Of a stretch of DNA of 64,000 bases, positions 1 through 12,140 are shown one piece after another. Position numbers and translations under genes: made by a program. This DNA comes from Orientallactaga sibirica. Lineage: Eukaryota; Chordata; Mammalia; Rodentia; Dipodidae. The notes under the pieces are model-generated. The model saw only the letters and a program-made list of their open reading frames with translations. It did no database searches and was not told the DNA's origin. Position 1 is the stretch's first letter; each line of letters opens with the position of its first letter. The stretch is taken from NCBI GenBank assembly GCA_036365145.1, contig JAEOAD010000015.1:930001-994000 (forward strand). Reading direction: 5' to 3'.

Positions 1-1547
1 CTTAGGTAAAGGAAAACACGTGATTTGCACAGAGGGATCATCCCCTTCCTAAGGTAAAAGGTAAACACCCACAATGCACATAGTGATCATCAACTCTTTA
101 GGTAAAGTTAAACACCTGGATTGCACAGAGGGTTCATCCATTACTTATACAATGGTAAACACCTAAATTGACCAGAGGGATCACCCATTCCTTAAATAGA
201 GGTAAACACCTTCATTGAACAGAGGATCACCCACACTTTAGATAACGATAAACACCTGCATTGAACAGAGGGGTCATCTATTCCTTAGGTAAAGATCAAC
301 ACCTGCATTGCACAGGGAGTCAATGAATTCCTTGGGAATAGGTAAACACCTGCATTTAACAGAGGTAACATCGATTCCTTAGGTAAAGTTCAATACCTCC
401 ATTGCACAGAGGGATCATCCCATACCTTAGGTAAAGGTAAACACCTGCATTGCACAGAGGGATCATCCATTCCTTAGCTAAAGATAAATACTTGCATTAT
501 ACAGAGGGATCTTCCATTCCTTAGGTAACAGTAAACATTGGCATAGAACAGAGGGATCAGCCATTCATTAGATAACGGTAAAAACCTGCATTCAAGAGAG
601 GGCTCATTGATTCCTAAGATAATGGTAAACACCTACATTAAACAGAGGGATCATCTATTCCTTGTAAATATGAACACCTGCATTGCACAGAGGATCTTCC
701 ATTCATTAGGTAATAGTATACACCTGCAATGCACAGAAGGATCATCCATTCCTAAGGTAATGTAAACTCCTGCAATTCACACAGGGGTCATCCATTCCTT
801 AGGTAATGGTAAACACCTGCAATGCACAGAGGGATCATCCATTCCTTAGGTAAGAGTAAACACCTGCATTGCACAGAGGATCATCTGTTCCTTAAGTAAA
901 GGAAGAAACCTGCGTTGAACAGGGGATCATACTTCTTTAGGTAAAGGTAAACACCTGCGTTGAACAGAGGTATCATCCATTCCTTAGGTAAAGGTAAACA
1001 CCTGCACTGAACAGATGGATCTTCCATTCCTTAGATAACAGTAAACACCTGCAATGAACTTAGGGATAATCTATTCCTTTGTTAAAGTTCAACACCTGCA
1101 TTTCACAGAGGTATCATTAATTCCTTAGGTAAATGTAAACAGCTGCATTGAACAGAGGGATCATCCATTCCTTAGATAACAGTAAAGACCTGCGGTGAAC
1201 TTAGGGATCATCTATTCCTTAGTTAAAGTTCAACACCTGCATTGCACAGAATGATCATCCCATTCCTTAGGTAAAGGTAAATACCTGCATTGCATAGACG
1301 GATCATCAATTCCTTACATTAAGATAAACACCTGCCTTACACAGAGGGGTCATCCATTCCTTAGGTAACTGTGAACACCTGCATTGACAGAGAGGTCATC
1401 CATTCCTTAGATATCAGTAAACATATGCATTGAACAGAGGACTCACCTATTCCTTATGTAAAGATGAACACCAACTTTTCACAGAGGGATCATGCCATTC
1501 CTTATGTAAAGTTCAACACCTGCATTACCCAGAGGGATCATCCATTC
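1..1547 (+). repeat. satellite segment, left part of duplicated block copy 1
   Basis: About 33 monomers. Base 1 corresponds to base 10358 and the whole segment aligns with 10358-11909. Compared with that copy, several GAGGG runs are shortened to GAGG (for example near 229, 690, 880 and 925), so the offset grows from 10357 to 10362 across the segment. No gene is seen. The open frame running into the SINE at 1464-1658 is chance. Confidence 0.9.
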
Positions 1548-1712
1548 TTTTTAAATTTTTTTCATATTTTATTTATTTATTTGAGAGAGCGAGACAGAAA
1601 TAGGCAGGGAGAGAGAGACAGAACGGGTGCGCCAGGGCCTCCAGCCACTGCAAACTAACTCCAGATGCATGCACCCCCTTGTGCACCTGCATTACCTGGG
1701 TCTTGGAGAATT

Positions 1713-1723
1713 GAACCTCGACC
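1713..1723 (-). promoter_or_regulatory. SINE Pol III B box, one base short
   Basis: On the minus strand this reads GGTCGAGGTTC. The duplicate SINE has GGTTCGAGGTTC, which fits the canonical GGTTCGANNCC. The missing T should weaken TFIIIC binding. Given the single-base deletions elsewhere in this part of the window, it may be a consensus error. Confidence 0.7.
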
Positions 1724-1755
1724 GGGGTCCTTAGGCTCCATAGGCAAGGGTTTAA

Positions 1756-1766
1756 CCGCTAAGCCA
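1756..1766 (-). promoter_or_regulatory. SINE Pol III A box
   Basis: Minus strand TGGCTTAGCGG matches the tRNA A-box pattern TRGCNNAGYGG. It lies about 33 bp upstream of the B box, a spacing typical of tRNA-derived SINEs. Confidence 0.8.
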
Positions 1767-1777
1767 ACTCTCCAGCC

Positions 1778-4250
1778 AGGGTCATCCATTCCTTAAGTAA
1801 AGATGAAAACCTGCCTCATACAGTGGGGTCCTCCATTCCTTAGGTAACTGTAAACACCTGCATTGAACCAAGGGATCATCCATTCCTTAGATAATGGTAA
1901 ACACCTGCTTTGAACAGAGGGACAATCTATTCCTCATGTAAAGATCAACACCTCCATTGCACAGAGGAATCATCCATCCCTTAGGTACAGGTAAAGACCT
2001 GCATTGACCAGAGGGATTATCCATTCCTTAGGTAAATGTAAACACCTACATTGCACAGAGGGATTATCCATTATTTATGTAATGGCAAACACGGCATTGA
2101 ACAGATGGATCTTCCATTTCTAAGATAGCTGTAAACACCTGCATTGCACAAAGGGATCATACCATTCCTTAGGTAAAGGTAAACACCTGCGGGCATGGAG
2201 GGATCATACATTTCTTAGGTAAAAGTAAACAACTGTATGGCACAGAGGATCATCCATTCCTTAGGTAATAGGACAACACCTTCATTGCACAGAGGGATCA
2301 TCCATTCCTTAAGTAATGGTAAACACCTGGAATGCACAAGGCATCATCCATTCCTAAGACAAATATAAACACCTGCAATGCACAGAGTGATCACCCATTC
2401 CTTAGGTAAAGATAAACAACTGCATTAAACAGAGGGATCATCCATTCCTTAGTTTAAAGGCAAACACCTGCATTGAACAGAGGGATCTTCCATTCCATAG
2501 GTAATAGTAAACACATGCATTGCACAGAGGATCATCCATTACTTAGATAAAGCCAAACACCTGCATTGAACAGAGGGATCATCCATTCCTTAGGTAATGG
2601 TCAACACCTGCATTGCACAGAGGGATCATCCATTCCTTATGTAAAGGTAACAAGCTGCATTGCACACAGAAAATATCCATTCCTTTTGTAAAGGTAAACA
2701 CAAGCATTTACCAGAGGATTCTCTCATTCCTTAGGTTATAGTAAACACCTGCAATGCACAAGGGATCATCCATTCCTAAGACAAATATAAATACCTGCAA
2801 TGCACACAGAGGGATCATCTATTCCTTAGGTAACTGTAAACACCTGCGTTGAACAGAGGGATCATTCATCCTTAGATAACAGTAAACAACTGGTTAGCAC
2901 AGAGGGTTCATTTATTCCTTAGGTAAAGATCAACACCTGCCTTGCACAGAAGGATTATCCATTCCTTATGTAATGGTAAACACCCAAATTGAACAGAGGG
3001 ATCACCCATTCCTTAGATAATCGTAAACACCTTCATTGAACAGAGGGATCCTCCATTCCTTAGACAATGGTAAACACCTGCATTGAACAGAGGATCATCA
3101 ATTACTTAGGTAAAGATCAACCCCTGCATTGCAAAGAAGGTTCATTCATTCCATAGGTAAAGGACAATACCTGCATTGCACAGAGGGATCTTCCATTCAT
3201 TAGGTAAAGATAAACACCTCCATTACACAGAGGAATCATCCTTTCCTAGGTAAAGGGAAACACCAGCATTGAACATAGGTATCTTCTATTCCTTTGGTAA
3301 TAGTAAACACCTGCAATGCACAGAGGATTCATCCCATTCCTTACATAAACGTAAACACATGCATGGAACAGATTGATCATCCATTCCTTAGGTAAACACG
3401 TGCCTTGCCCAGTGGGATCATCCATTCCTTAGGTAAGAGGTGAAAACCTGCATTGCACAGAGGATCATCCATTCCTTATGTAAAGATCAACACCTGCATT
3501 GAATAGAGAGATCATCCATTCCCTAGGTATAGGTCAACATATGCCAGGCCCAGAGAGATCATCCATCCATACCTTATGTAAAGGTAAACACCTGCATTGC
3601 ACACAGCGACCATCAATTCTTTGATAAAGCTAAACACCTTCATTGAACAGAGGATCTTCCATTTCTTAGGTAATAAGTAAACACCTTCAAAGCACAGAGG
3701 GATCATCCATTCCTTAGGTAATGGTAAACACCTGCATTGCACAGAGGTATCATTTTTCTTTAGGTAAAGGTAAACACTTGCGTTGAACAGGAATCATCTA
3801 TTCCTTAGGTAAAGATAAACACCTGCATTTCACAGCAGGATCATCCCATTCCTTAGGTAAAGTTAAGCACCTGCATTGCACAGAGGATCATCCATTCCTC
3901 AGGTAAAGTTAAACACCAACATTTGACATGGGCATCTTCCATTCCTTAGGTAATAGTAAATACCTGCAATGCACAGAGGGATCATCCATTCCTAAGGCAA
4001 TTGTAAAAACCTGCATTGCACAGAGGATTATCCATTCTTAGATGATGGTACACACCTGCAAAATGAGGATTATCATTTCCTTAGGTAAAGGTCAATACCT
4101 GCATTGCACAGAGGGATCATACCATTCCGTTAGTTAAAGATAAACACCTGCCTTGAACAGAGGGATCACCCATTCCTTAGGTAATGTTAAACACCTGCAT
4201 TGCACAGAGGGATCATCCATTCCTTAGATAACAGTAAACACCTGCATTGA
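1778..4250 (+). repeat. satellite segment, right part of duplicated block copy 1
   Basis: About 53 monomers aligning with 12141-14640 at an offset near 10362. Shared landmarks include the CATGGAGGGATCATACATTT monomer near 2192 and 12556 and the doubled CATCCATCCATACC near 3550 and 13925. Similarity to the partner falls after about 4020 and is lost near 4250. There the sequence becomes most like the 25.5-kb region instead. No gene is seen. Confidence 0.85.
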
Positions 4251-7200
4251 ACAGAGGATCATCCATTCCTTAGGTAAAGGACAACACCTACATTGCACAG
4301 AGGATCATCCATTCATTACGTAAAGGTCAACACCTCCATTGCACTGATGAATCATCCATTCCTTAGTTAAAGGACAACACCAGCAATGACCATAGGCATC
4401 TTCCATTCATTAGGTAATAATAAACACTTGCATTGCACAGAGGGATCATCCATTTCTTACATAAACCTAAACACCTGCAATGAACAGAGGGATCTTCCAT
4501 TCTTTAGGAAAGGTAAAAACCTGCAGTTGCACAGACGGATCATCCATTCCTTAGATAAAGGTCAACACCTGCATGGAACAGAGGGATCATCCATTCCTTA
4601 GGTAAAGGTAAACACCTGCATTGCACAGAGAGTTTATAAATTCCTTAGATAAAGGTCAACACCAAACACCTGCCTGGCCAAGAAGGATCATCGATTCCTT
4701 AAGAAAAGGCAATACCTGCACTTCACAAAGGTAAAAACCTCAATTGATGAGAGGGATCTTCCATTCTTTAAGTTATAGGAAACACCTGGAATGCACAGAG
4801 GGATCATCCATTCCTTACGCAATGGTTAATACCTGCATTTCACAGGATCATCCATTCCTTAAGTCAAGGTAGAAACCTGCGTGGAATAGAGGATCATCCT
4901 TCTTCAGGTAAAGGTAAATACCTGCGTTGAACAGAGGTATCACCCATTCCTTAGACAATGGTAAACACCTGCATTGAACAGAGGGGTCACCATTCCTTAG
5001 ATATCAGTAAACACCTGCATTGAACAGAGGCCTTACCTATTCCTTAGGTCAAGATGAACACCTGCATTTCACATAGGAATCATCCCATTCCTTATGTAAA
5101 ATTAAACACCTGCATTACCCAAAGGTTTCATCCATTCGTTAAGTAAAGATAAACACCTGCCTTACACAGAGGGACCATCCATTCCTTAGGTAAATCTAAA
5201 CACCTGCATTGAATAGAGGGATCATCCATTCCTTAGATAATGGTAAACACCTGCTTTGAGCAGAGGGACCATCTATTCCCTTCATAAAAGATAAAAACCT
5301 CCATTGCACAGAGGAATCATCCATGCCTTAGGTAAAGGTAAACAACTGCATTGAACAGAGGGATCTTCAATTCCTTAGGTATATGTAAACACCTAAATTG
5401 CACAGAGGGGTTATCAATTACAGATTTCATGGTAAACAACTGCATTGAACAGATGAATCTTCCATTTCTGAGATAACAGTAAACACCTGCATTGAAGAGA
5501 GGGATCATCTATTCCTTAGGTAAAGATCAATACCTGCACAGCACAGAGGATCATACCATTCCTTAGATAAAGACAAACAGCTGCATTGCACTCAGGGATC
5601 ATCCATTCCTTAGGTCATGGTAAACACCTGCATTGAACAGAGGGATCATCCGATTCTTAGATAAAGGTAAACACCTGCATTGAACCAAGGGATCATCTAT
5701 TCCTTAGGTAAAGATCAACACCTGCATTTCACAGAGTGACCATCCTTTCCTTGGGTAAACGTAAACACCAGCATTGAACATAGGCATCTTTCATTCTTTC
5801 GGTAGTAGTAAACACCTGCAATGCACAGAGGAATCATCCCATTCCTTCCACAAACTTACACACCTGCCTTGAACTGAAGGATCTTCCATTCCATAGACAA
5901 AGACAAACACCTGCCTTGCACAGAGGGATCATCCGTTCCTTAGGTAGGAGGTGAACACCTGAAATGCACAGAGGGATCATGAATTCCTTAGGTAAAAATC
6001 AACACCTCCATTGAAGAGACGGATCATTCACTCCTTATGTAAAGGTCGCCACCTGCATTGTACAGAGGATCTTGCATTCCTTAGGTAAAGATCAAGACCT
6101 GCATTGAACATAGGGATCATCCATTTCTTAGATAAAGGTCAACATTTACCTGTCCCAGAGGGATCATCCATTCCTTATGTAAAGGAAAAAACCAGCATTG
6201 AACACAGAGAACATCCATTCCTTTCGTAAAGGTAAACACATGCAATGCACAAATGGATCATCCATTCCTTAGGTCAAGCTAAAAACCTGCATTGCACAGA
6301 GGGATAATCCATTCCTTCAATAAAGGTAAGCACCTGCATTGAACAGGGGGATCATCTATTCCTTAGGTAAAGACCAACACCTGCATTGCACAGAGGGATC
6401 ATTCCATTCCTTAGGTAAAGGAAAACACCTGCAGTGCATGGAGGGATCATACATTACCTCGGAACAGGTAAACACCTGAATTGCACAGAGGGATCACCCA
6501 TTCCTTAGGTAACTGTAAACACCTGCATTGAACAGAGGGATCATTCATACCTTAGATAAAAGAAAACAACTGCTTTGAACAGAGGGCTCATTTATACCTT
6601 CGGTAAAGATCAACACCTGCATTGCACAGAGGGATCATCCATTCCTGAGATAACGCTAAACACCTGCATTGAACAGAAGGATCATCGATTCCTTAGTTAA
6701 AGATCAACACCTTCATTGCACAGAGGGACCATCCCATTCCTTAGGTAAAGGTAAACACGTGCATTTCACACAGGGAACCTTCATTCCTTTCATAAATGTA
6801 AACACCTGTATTGAACAGAGGGATCTTCCCTTCCGTAGGTAATAGTAAACACCTGCAATTCAAAGAATGATCATCCATTCCGAAGGTGAATGTAAACACC
6901 TGCATTGAACAGAGGGATCATCCTTTCCTTAGTTAAAGATCAACACTTGCGTTGCACAGAGGGATCTTCCATTCATCATGTAATAGCAAACACCTACAAT
7001 GCACAGAAGGCTCATCCATTCCTAAGGTAAATGTAAACACCTGCAATTCACACATAGATCACCCATTCCTTACGTAATGGTAAACAACTGCAATGCACAG
7101 AGGGATCATCCATTCCTTAGGTAAGGGTAAACACCTGCATTGCACCGAGGGATCATCCGTTCCTTAAGTAAAGGTAGAAACCTGCGTTGAACAGAGGATC

Positions 7201-10200
7201 ATCCATCTTTAGGTAAAGGTAAACACATGAGTGGAAAAGAGGGATCATCCATTCCTTAGACAACGGTAAACACCTGCATTGAACAGAGGGATAATCTATT
7301 CTTAGTTAAAGTTCAACAACTGCATTGCACAGAGGATCATCCCATTCCTTTGGTAAAGTTAAACACCTGCATTGCACAGACGGATCATCAATTCCTTAGG
7401 TTAAGATAACCACCTGCCTTACACTAAGGGATCATCCATTCCTTTGGTAACTGTAAAAACCTGCATTGAACAGAGGGTCATCCATTCCTTAGATATCAGT
7501 AAACACCTGCATTGAACAGAGGGCTTACCTATTCCTTAGGTAAAGATGAACACCTGCATTTCACATAGGAATCATTCCATTCCTTAGGTAAAATTAAACA
7601 CCTGCATTACCCAAAGATATCATCCATTCGTGAAGTAAAGATAAACACCTGCCTTACACAGAGGGACTATACATTCCTTAGGTAAATCTAAACACCTGCA
7701 TTGAACAGAGGATCATCCATTCCTTAGATAATGGTAAACACCTGCTTTGAACATAGGGAACATCTATTCCCTTCATAAAAATATAAAAACCTCCATTGCA
7801 CAGAGGAATCATCCATTCCTTAGGTAAAGGTAAACAACTGCATTGACCAGAGGGATCATCCATTCCTTAGGTATATGTAAACAACTGCAATGCACAGAAG
7901 GATCATCCATTCCTAAGGTAAATGTAAACACCTGCAATTCACACAGCGATCATCCATTCCTTAGGTAATGGTAAACACCTGCAATGCACACAGGGATCAT
8001 CCATTCCTTAGGTAATGGTAAACACCTATATTGCACAGAGGGATCATCCGTTCCTTTAGTAAAGGTAGAAACCAGCGTTGAACACAGGGATCATCCATCT
8101 TTAGGTAAAGGCAGACACCTGCGTTGAATAAGATATCATCCATTCCTCAGGTAAAGGTAAACACTTGCATTGAACAGAGGTGTCATCCATTCCTTAGATA
8201 TCAGTAAACACCTGCATTGAACAGAGCACTCATCTATTTATCAGGTAAAGATGAACTCCTGCATTTCAGAGACGGTTCATCCCATTCCTTTGGTAAAGTT
8301 CAACACCTGCATTACCCAAAGGTATCATCCATTCGTTAAGTAAAGATAAACATCTGCCTTACACAGAGGGATCATCCATTCCTAAGATAACGGTAAACAC
8401 CTGCTTGGAACAGAGGGACCATCTATTCCTTATGTAAAGATCAACACCAGCATAGCACAGAGGGATCATACAATTCCTTAGGTAAAGGTAAACACCTGCA
8501 ATGAACAGAGGGATTATCCATTCCTTAATTAGGGTAAACACCTACATTGAACACAGTGCTCATCTATTCCTTAGGTAAAAATCAACACCTGCATTGCACA
8601 GAGTTATCATCGATTCCTTAGGTCACTGTAAACACCTGCATTGAACAGAGGGCTCGTAAATTACTGAGGTAAAGGTCAACCCCTGCATTGCCCATGGGGA
8701 TCATACATTCCTTCGGTACAGGTAAACACCTACATTGCACAGAGGAATCATCCATTCCTTAGGTAATTAGAAACACCTTTATTGAACAGAGGATTATTCA
8801 TTCCTTAGATAATGGTGAACACGTGCATTAAACAGAGGGATCCATATATTCCTTAGGAAAAGATCAACACCTGCATTGCACAGAGGGATCATCCATTCCT
8901 TAGGTAAATGTAAACACCTGCATTGAACAGAGGGATAATCCATTCCTTAGATAATGGTAAACACCTGCTTTGAACAGAGGGACAATCTATTCCTCATGTA
9001 AAGATCAACACCTCCATTGCACAGAGGAATCATCCATTCCTCAGGTACACGTAAACACCTGCATTGACCAGAGGGATTATCCATGCCTCAGGTAAATGTA
9101 AACACCTACATTGCACAGAGGGATTATCCATTATTTATGTAATGGCAAACACCGGGATTGAACAGATCGATCTTCCATTTCTAAGATAACTGTCAACACC
9201 TGCATTGCACAGAGGGATCATACCATTCCTTAGGTAAAGGTAAACACCTATATTGCACAGAGGGATCATCCGTTCCTTAAGTAAAGGTAGATACCTGCGT
9301 TGAACAGAGGGATCATCCATCTTTAGGTAAAGGTATACACCTGCGTTGAACAAGATATCATCCATTCCTCAGGTAAAGGTAAACACCTGCATTGAACAGA
9401 GGGATCATCCATTCCTTAGACAATGGTAAACACCTGCACTGAACAGAGGGATAATCTATTCTTAGTTAAAGTTCAACACCTGCATTGCACAGAGCGATCA
9501 TCCCATTCCTTAGGCAAAGGTAAACACCTGCGTTGAACAGACGGATCACCAATTCCTTAGGTTAAGATAAACACCTGCCTTACACTAAGGGATCATCCAT
9601 TCCTTAGGTAACTGTAAACACTTGCGTTGAACAGAGGGGTCATCCATTCCTTAGATATCAGTAAACACCTGCATTGAACAGAGCACTCATCTATTTATCA
9701 GGTAAAGATGAACACCTGCATTTCACATAGGAATCATCCCATTCCTTAGGTAAAGTTCAACACCTGCATTACCCAAAGGTATCATCCATTCGTTAAGTAA
9801 AGATAAACATCTGCCTTACACAGAGGGATCACCCATTCCTAAGATACCGGTAAACACCTGCTTGGAACAGAGGGACCATTTATTCCTTAGGTAAAGATCA
9901 ACACCTGCATAGCACAGAGGGATCATACAATTCCTTTGGTAAAGGTAAACACCTGCAATGAACAGAGGGATCATCCATTCCTTAGATAAGGGTAAACACC
10001 TGCATTGAACACAGGGCTCATCTATTCCTTAGGTAAAGATCAACACCTGCATTGCACAGAGTTATCATCGATTCCTTAGGTCACTGTAAACACCTGCATT
10101 GAACAGAGGGCTCTTAAATTACTTAGGTAAGGTCAACCCCTGCATTGCCCATGGGGATCATACATTCCTTCGGTACAGGTAAACACCTACATTGCAAAGA

Positions 10201-10357
10201 GTAATCATCCATTCCTTAAGTAATTGGAAACACCTTTATTGAACAGAGGGATCATTCATTCCTTAGATAACAGTGAACACGTGCATTAAACAGAGGGATC
10301 CATATATTCCTTAGGTAAAGATCAACACCTGAATTGCACAGAGGGATCATACCATTC
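4251..10357 (+). repeat. satellite segment with internal duplications
   Basis: About 130 monomers. About 4264-5460 follows the order found at about 25.5-26.2 kb and 26.98-27.85 kb, including the rare variant GGCCAAGAAGGATCAT. About 5.0-5.4 kb recurs at 7.5-7.9 kb; the ACATAGGAATCAT landmark is at 5071 and 7563, an offset of 2492. About 8.0-8.65 kb recurs at 9.25-10.1 kb; the landmarks AGATATCATCC (8131 and 9353) and GGCTC-TAAATTACT (8651 and 10109) give offsets of 1222 (26 monomers) and 1458, so five monomers were gained or lost between them. About 9.8-10.36 kb is repeated at about 49.1-49.6 kb. No gene is seen. Confidence 0.85.
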
Positions 10358-11909
10358 CTTAGGTAAAGGAAAACACGTGATTTGCACAGAGGGATCATCC
10401 CCTTCCTAAGGTAAAGGTAAACACCCACAATGCACATAGTGATCATCAACTCTTTAGGTAAAGTTAAACACCTGGATTGCACAGAGGGTTCATCCATTAC
10501 TTATACAATGGTAAACACCTAAATTGACCAGAGGGATCACCCATTCCTTAAATAACCGTAAACACCTTCATTGAACAGAGGGATCACCCACACTTTAGAT
10601 AACGATAAACACCTGCATTGAACAGAGGGGTCATCTATTCCTTAGGTAAAGATCAACACCTGCATTGCACAGGGAGTCAATGAATTCCTTGGGAATAGGT
10701 AAACACCTGCATTTAACAGAGGTAACATCGATTCCTTAGGTAAAGTTCAATACCTCCATTGCACAGAGGGATCATCCCATACCTTAGGTAAAGGTAAACA
10801 CCTGCATTGCACAGAGGGATCATCCATTCCTTAGCTAAAGATAAATACTTGCATTATACAGAGGGATCTTCCATTCCTTAGGTAACAGTAAACATTGGCA
10901 TAGAACAGAGGGATCAGCCATTCATTAGATAACGGTAAAAACCTGCATTCAAGAGAGGGCTCATTGATTCCTAAGATAATGGTAAACACCTACATTAAAC
11001 AGAGGGATCATCTATTCCTTAGCGAAATATGAACACCTGCATTGCACAGAGGGATCTTCCATTCATTAGGTAATAGTATACACCTGCAATGCACAGAAGG
11101 ATCATCCATTCCTAAGGTAATGTAAACTCCTGCAATTCACACAGGGGTCATCCATTCCTTAGGTAATGGTAAACACCTGCAATGCACAGAGGGATCATCC
11201 ATTCCTTAGGTAAGAGTAAACACCTGCATTGCACAGAGGGATCATCTGTTCCTTAAGTAAAGGAAGAAACCTGCGTTGAACAGGGGGATCATACTTCTTT
11301 AGGTAAAGGTAAACACCTGCGTTGAACAGAGGTATCATCCATTCCTTAGGTAAAGGTAAACACCTGCACTGAACAGATGGATCTTCCATTCCTTAGATAA
11401 CAGTAAACACCTGCAATGAACTTAGGGATAATCTATTCCTTTGTTAAAGTTCAACACCTGCATTTCACAGAGGTATCATTAATTCCTTAGGTAAATGTAA
11501 ACAGCTGCATTGAACAGAGGGATCATCCATTCCTTAGATAACAGTAAAGACCTGCGGTGAACTTAGGGATCATCTATTCCTTAGTTAAAGTTCAACACCT
11601 GCATTGCACAGAATGATCATCCCATTCCTTAGGTAAAGGTAAATACCTGCATTGCATAGACGGATCATCAATTCCTTACATTAAGATAAACACCTGCCTT
11701 ACACAGAGGGGTCATCCATTCCTTAGGTAACTGTGAACACCTGCATTGACAGAGAGGTCATCCATTCCTTAGATATCAGTAAACATATGCATTGAACAGA
11801 GGACTCACCTATTCCTTATGTAAAGATGAACACCAACTTTTCACCGAGGGATCATGCCATTCCTTATGTAAAGTTCAACACCTGCATTACCCAGAGGGAT
11901 CATCCATTC
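10358..11909 (+). repeat. satellite segment, left part of duplicated block copy 2
   Basis: Counterpart of 1-1547 with mostly intact GAGGG runs. It is also closely related to about 49.59-50.72 kb: the AACACCTGAATTGCACAG monomer at about 10324 and 49562 gives an offset of 39238. The block order therefore occurs three times in the window, but only two copies carry the SINE. The third copy switches to a different block near 50.74 kb, before the point corresponding to the insertion. Confidence 0.88.
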
Positions 11910-12074
11910 TTTTTAAATTTTTTTCATATTTTATTTATTTATTTGAGAGAGCGAGACAGAAATAGGCAGGGAGAGAGAGACAGAACGGGTGCGCCAGGGC
12001 CTCCAGCCACTGCAAACTAACTCCAGATGCATGCACCCCCTTGTGCACCTGGCTTACCTGGGTCTTGGAGAATT

Positions 12075-12086
12075 GAACCTCGAACC
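12075..12086 (-). promoter_or_regulatory. SINE Pol III B box
   Basis: Minus strand GGTTCGAGGTTC fits the tRNA B-box core GGTTCGA. It is intact here, unlike in copy 1. Confidence 0.8.
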
Positions 12087-12118
12087 GGGGTCCTTAGGCT
12101 CCATAGGCAAGGGTTTAA

Positions 12119-12129
12119 CCGCTAAGCCA
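12119..12129 (-). promoter_or_regulatory. SINE Pol III A box
   Basis: Minus strand TGGCTTAGCGG, identical to the A box of copy 1 and near the expected distance from the B box. Confidence 0.8.
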
Positions 12130-12140
12130 ACTCTCCAGCC

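Larger units (their letters stand above)
1548..1777 (-). mobile_element. tRNA-derived SINE, copy 1
   Basis: On the minus strand the element starts GGCTGGAGAGTTGGCTTAG. It has a tRNA-like head, a body rich in CTCTCTC, an AATAAATAAATAAA stretch and an A/T tail, giving about 230 bp. The A box TGGCTTAGCGG is intact, but the B box reads GGTCGAGGTTC, one T short of the copy at 11910. It encodes no protein and would depend on LINE-1 enzymes for mobility. Flanks AGAGGGATCATCCATTC and AGGGTCATCCATTC look like a target-site duplication, but every monomer contains that sequence, so this cannot be scored. The head resembles a SINE I remember from jerboas; the family name is not certain. Confidence 0.85.
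11910..12140 (-). mobile_element. tRNA-derived SINE, copy 2
   Basis: Same element as at 1548, at the equivalent place in the duplicated block (offset 10362), so one insertion was copied with its surroundings rather than two independent insertions occurring. This copy looks closer to the ancestral form: the B box is complete and the body reads GTGCACCTGGCTTACCTGGG, where copy 1 has GTGCACCTGCATTACC. The A-rich tail (T-rich on the plus strand at 11910-11945) and the GAGAGAGCGAGACAG tract are preserved. It has no coding capacity; an open frame at 11826-12020 crossing into it is chance. Confidence 0.88.

Noticed and set aside
1464..1658. 64-codon frame with an RERDRNRQGERDR tail, repeated at 11826-12020
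   Set aside because: It runs from satellite into the GAGAGAGCGAGACAG part of the SINE on the opposite strand. It is a chance read-through of a retroelement.
1756..1766. Functional tRNA gene at the SINE head
   Set aside because: A and B boxes are present, but there is no cloverleaf with a paired acceptor stem; it belongs to a SINE with a long body and A-rich tail.
1536..1792. Target-site duplications around the SINE and around 15532-15915
   Set aside because: Flanking matches such as ATCATCCATTC occur in every monomer, so they cannot be separated from the tandem repeat.
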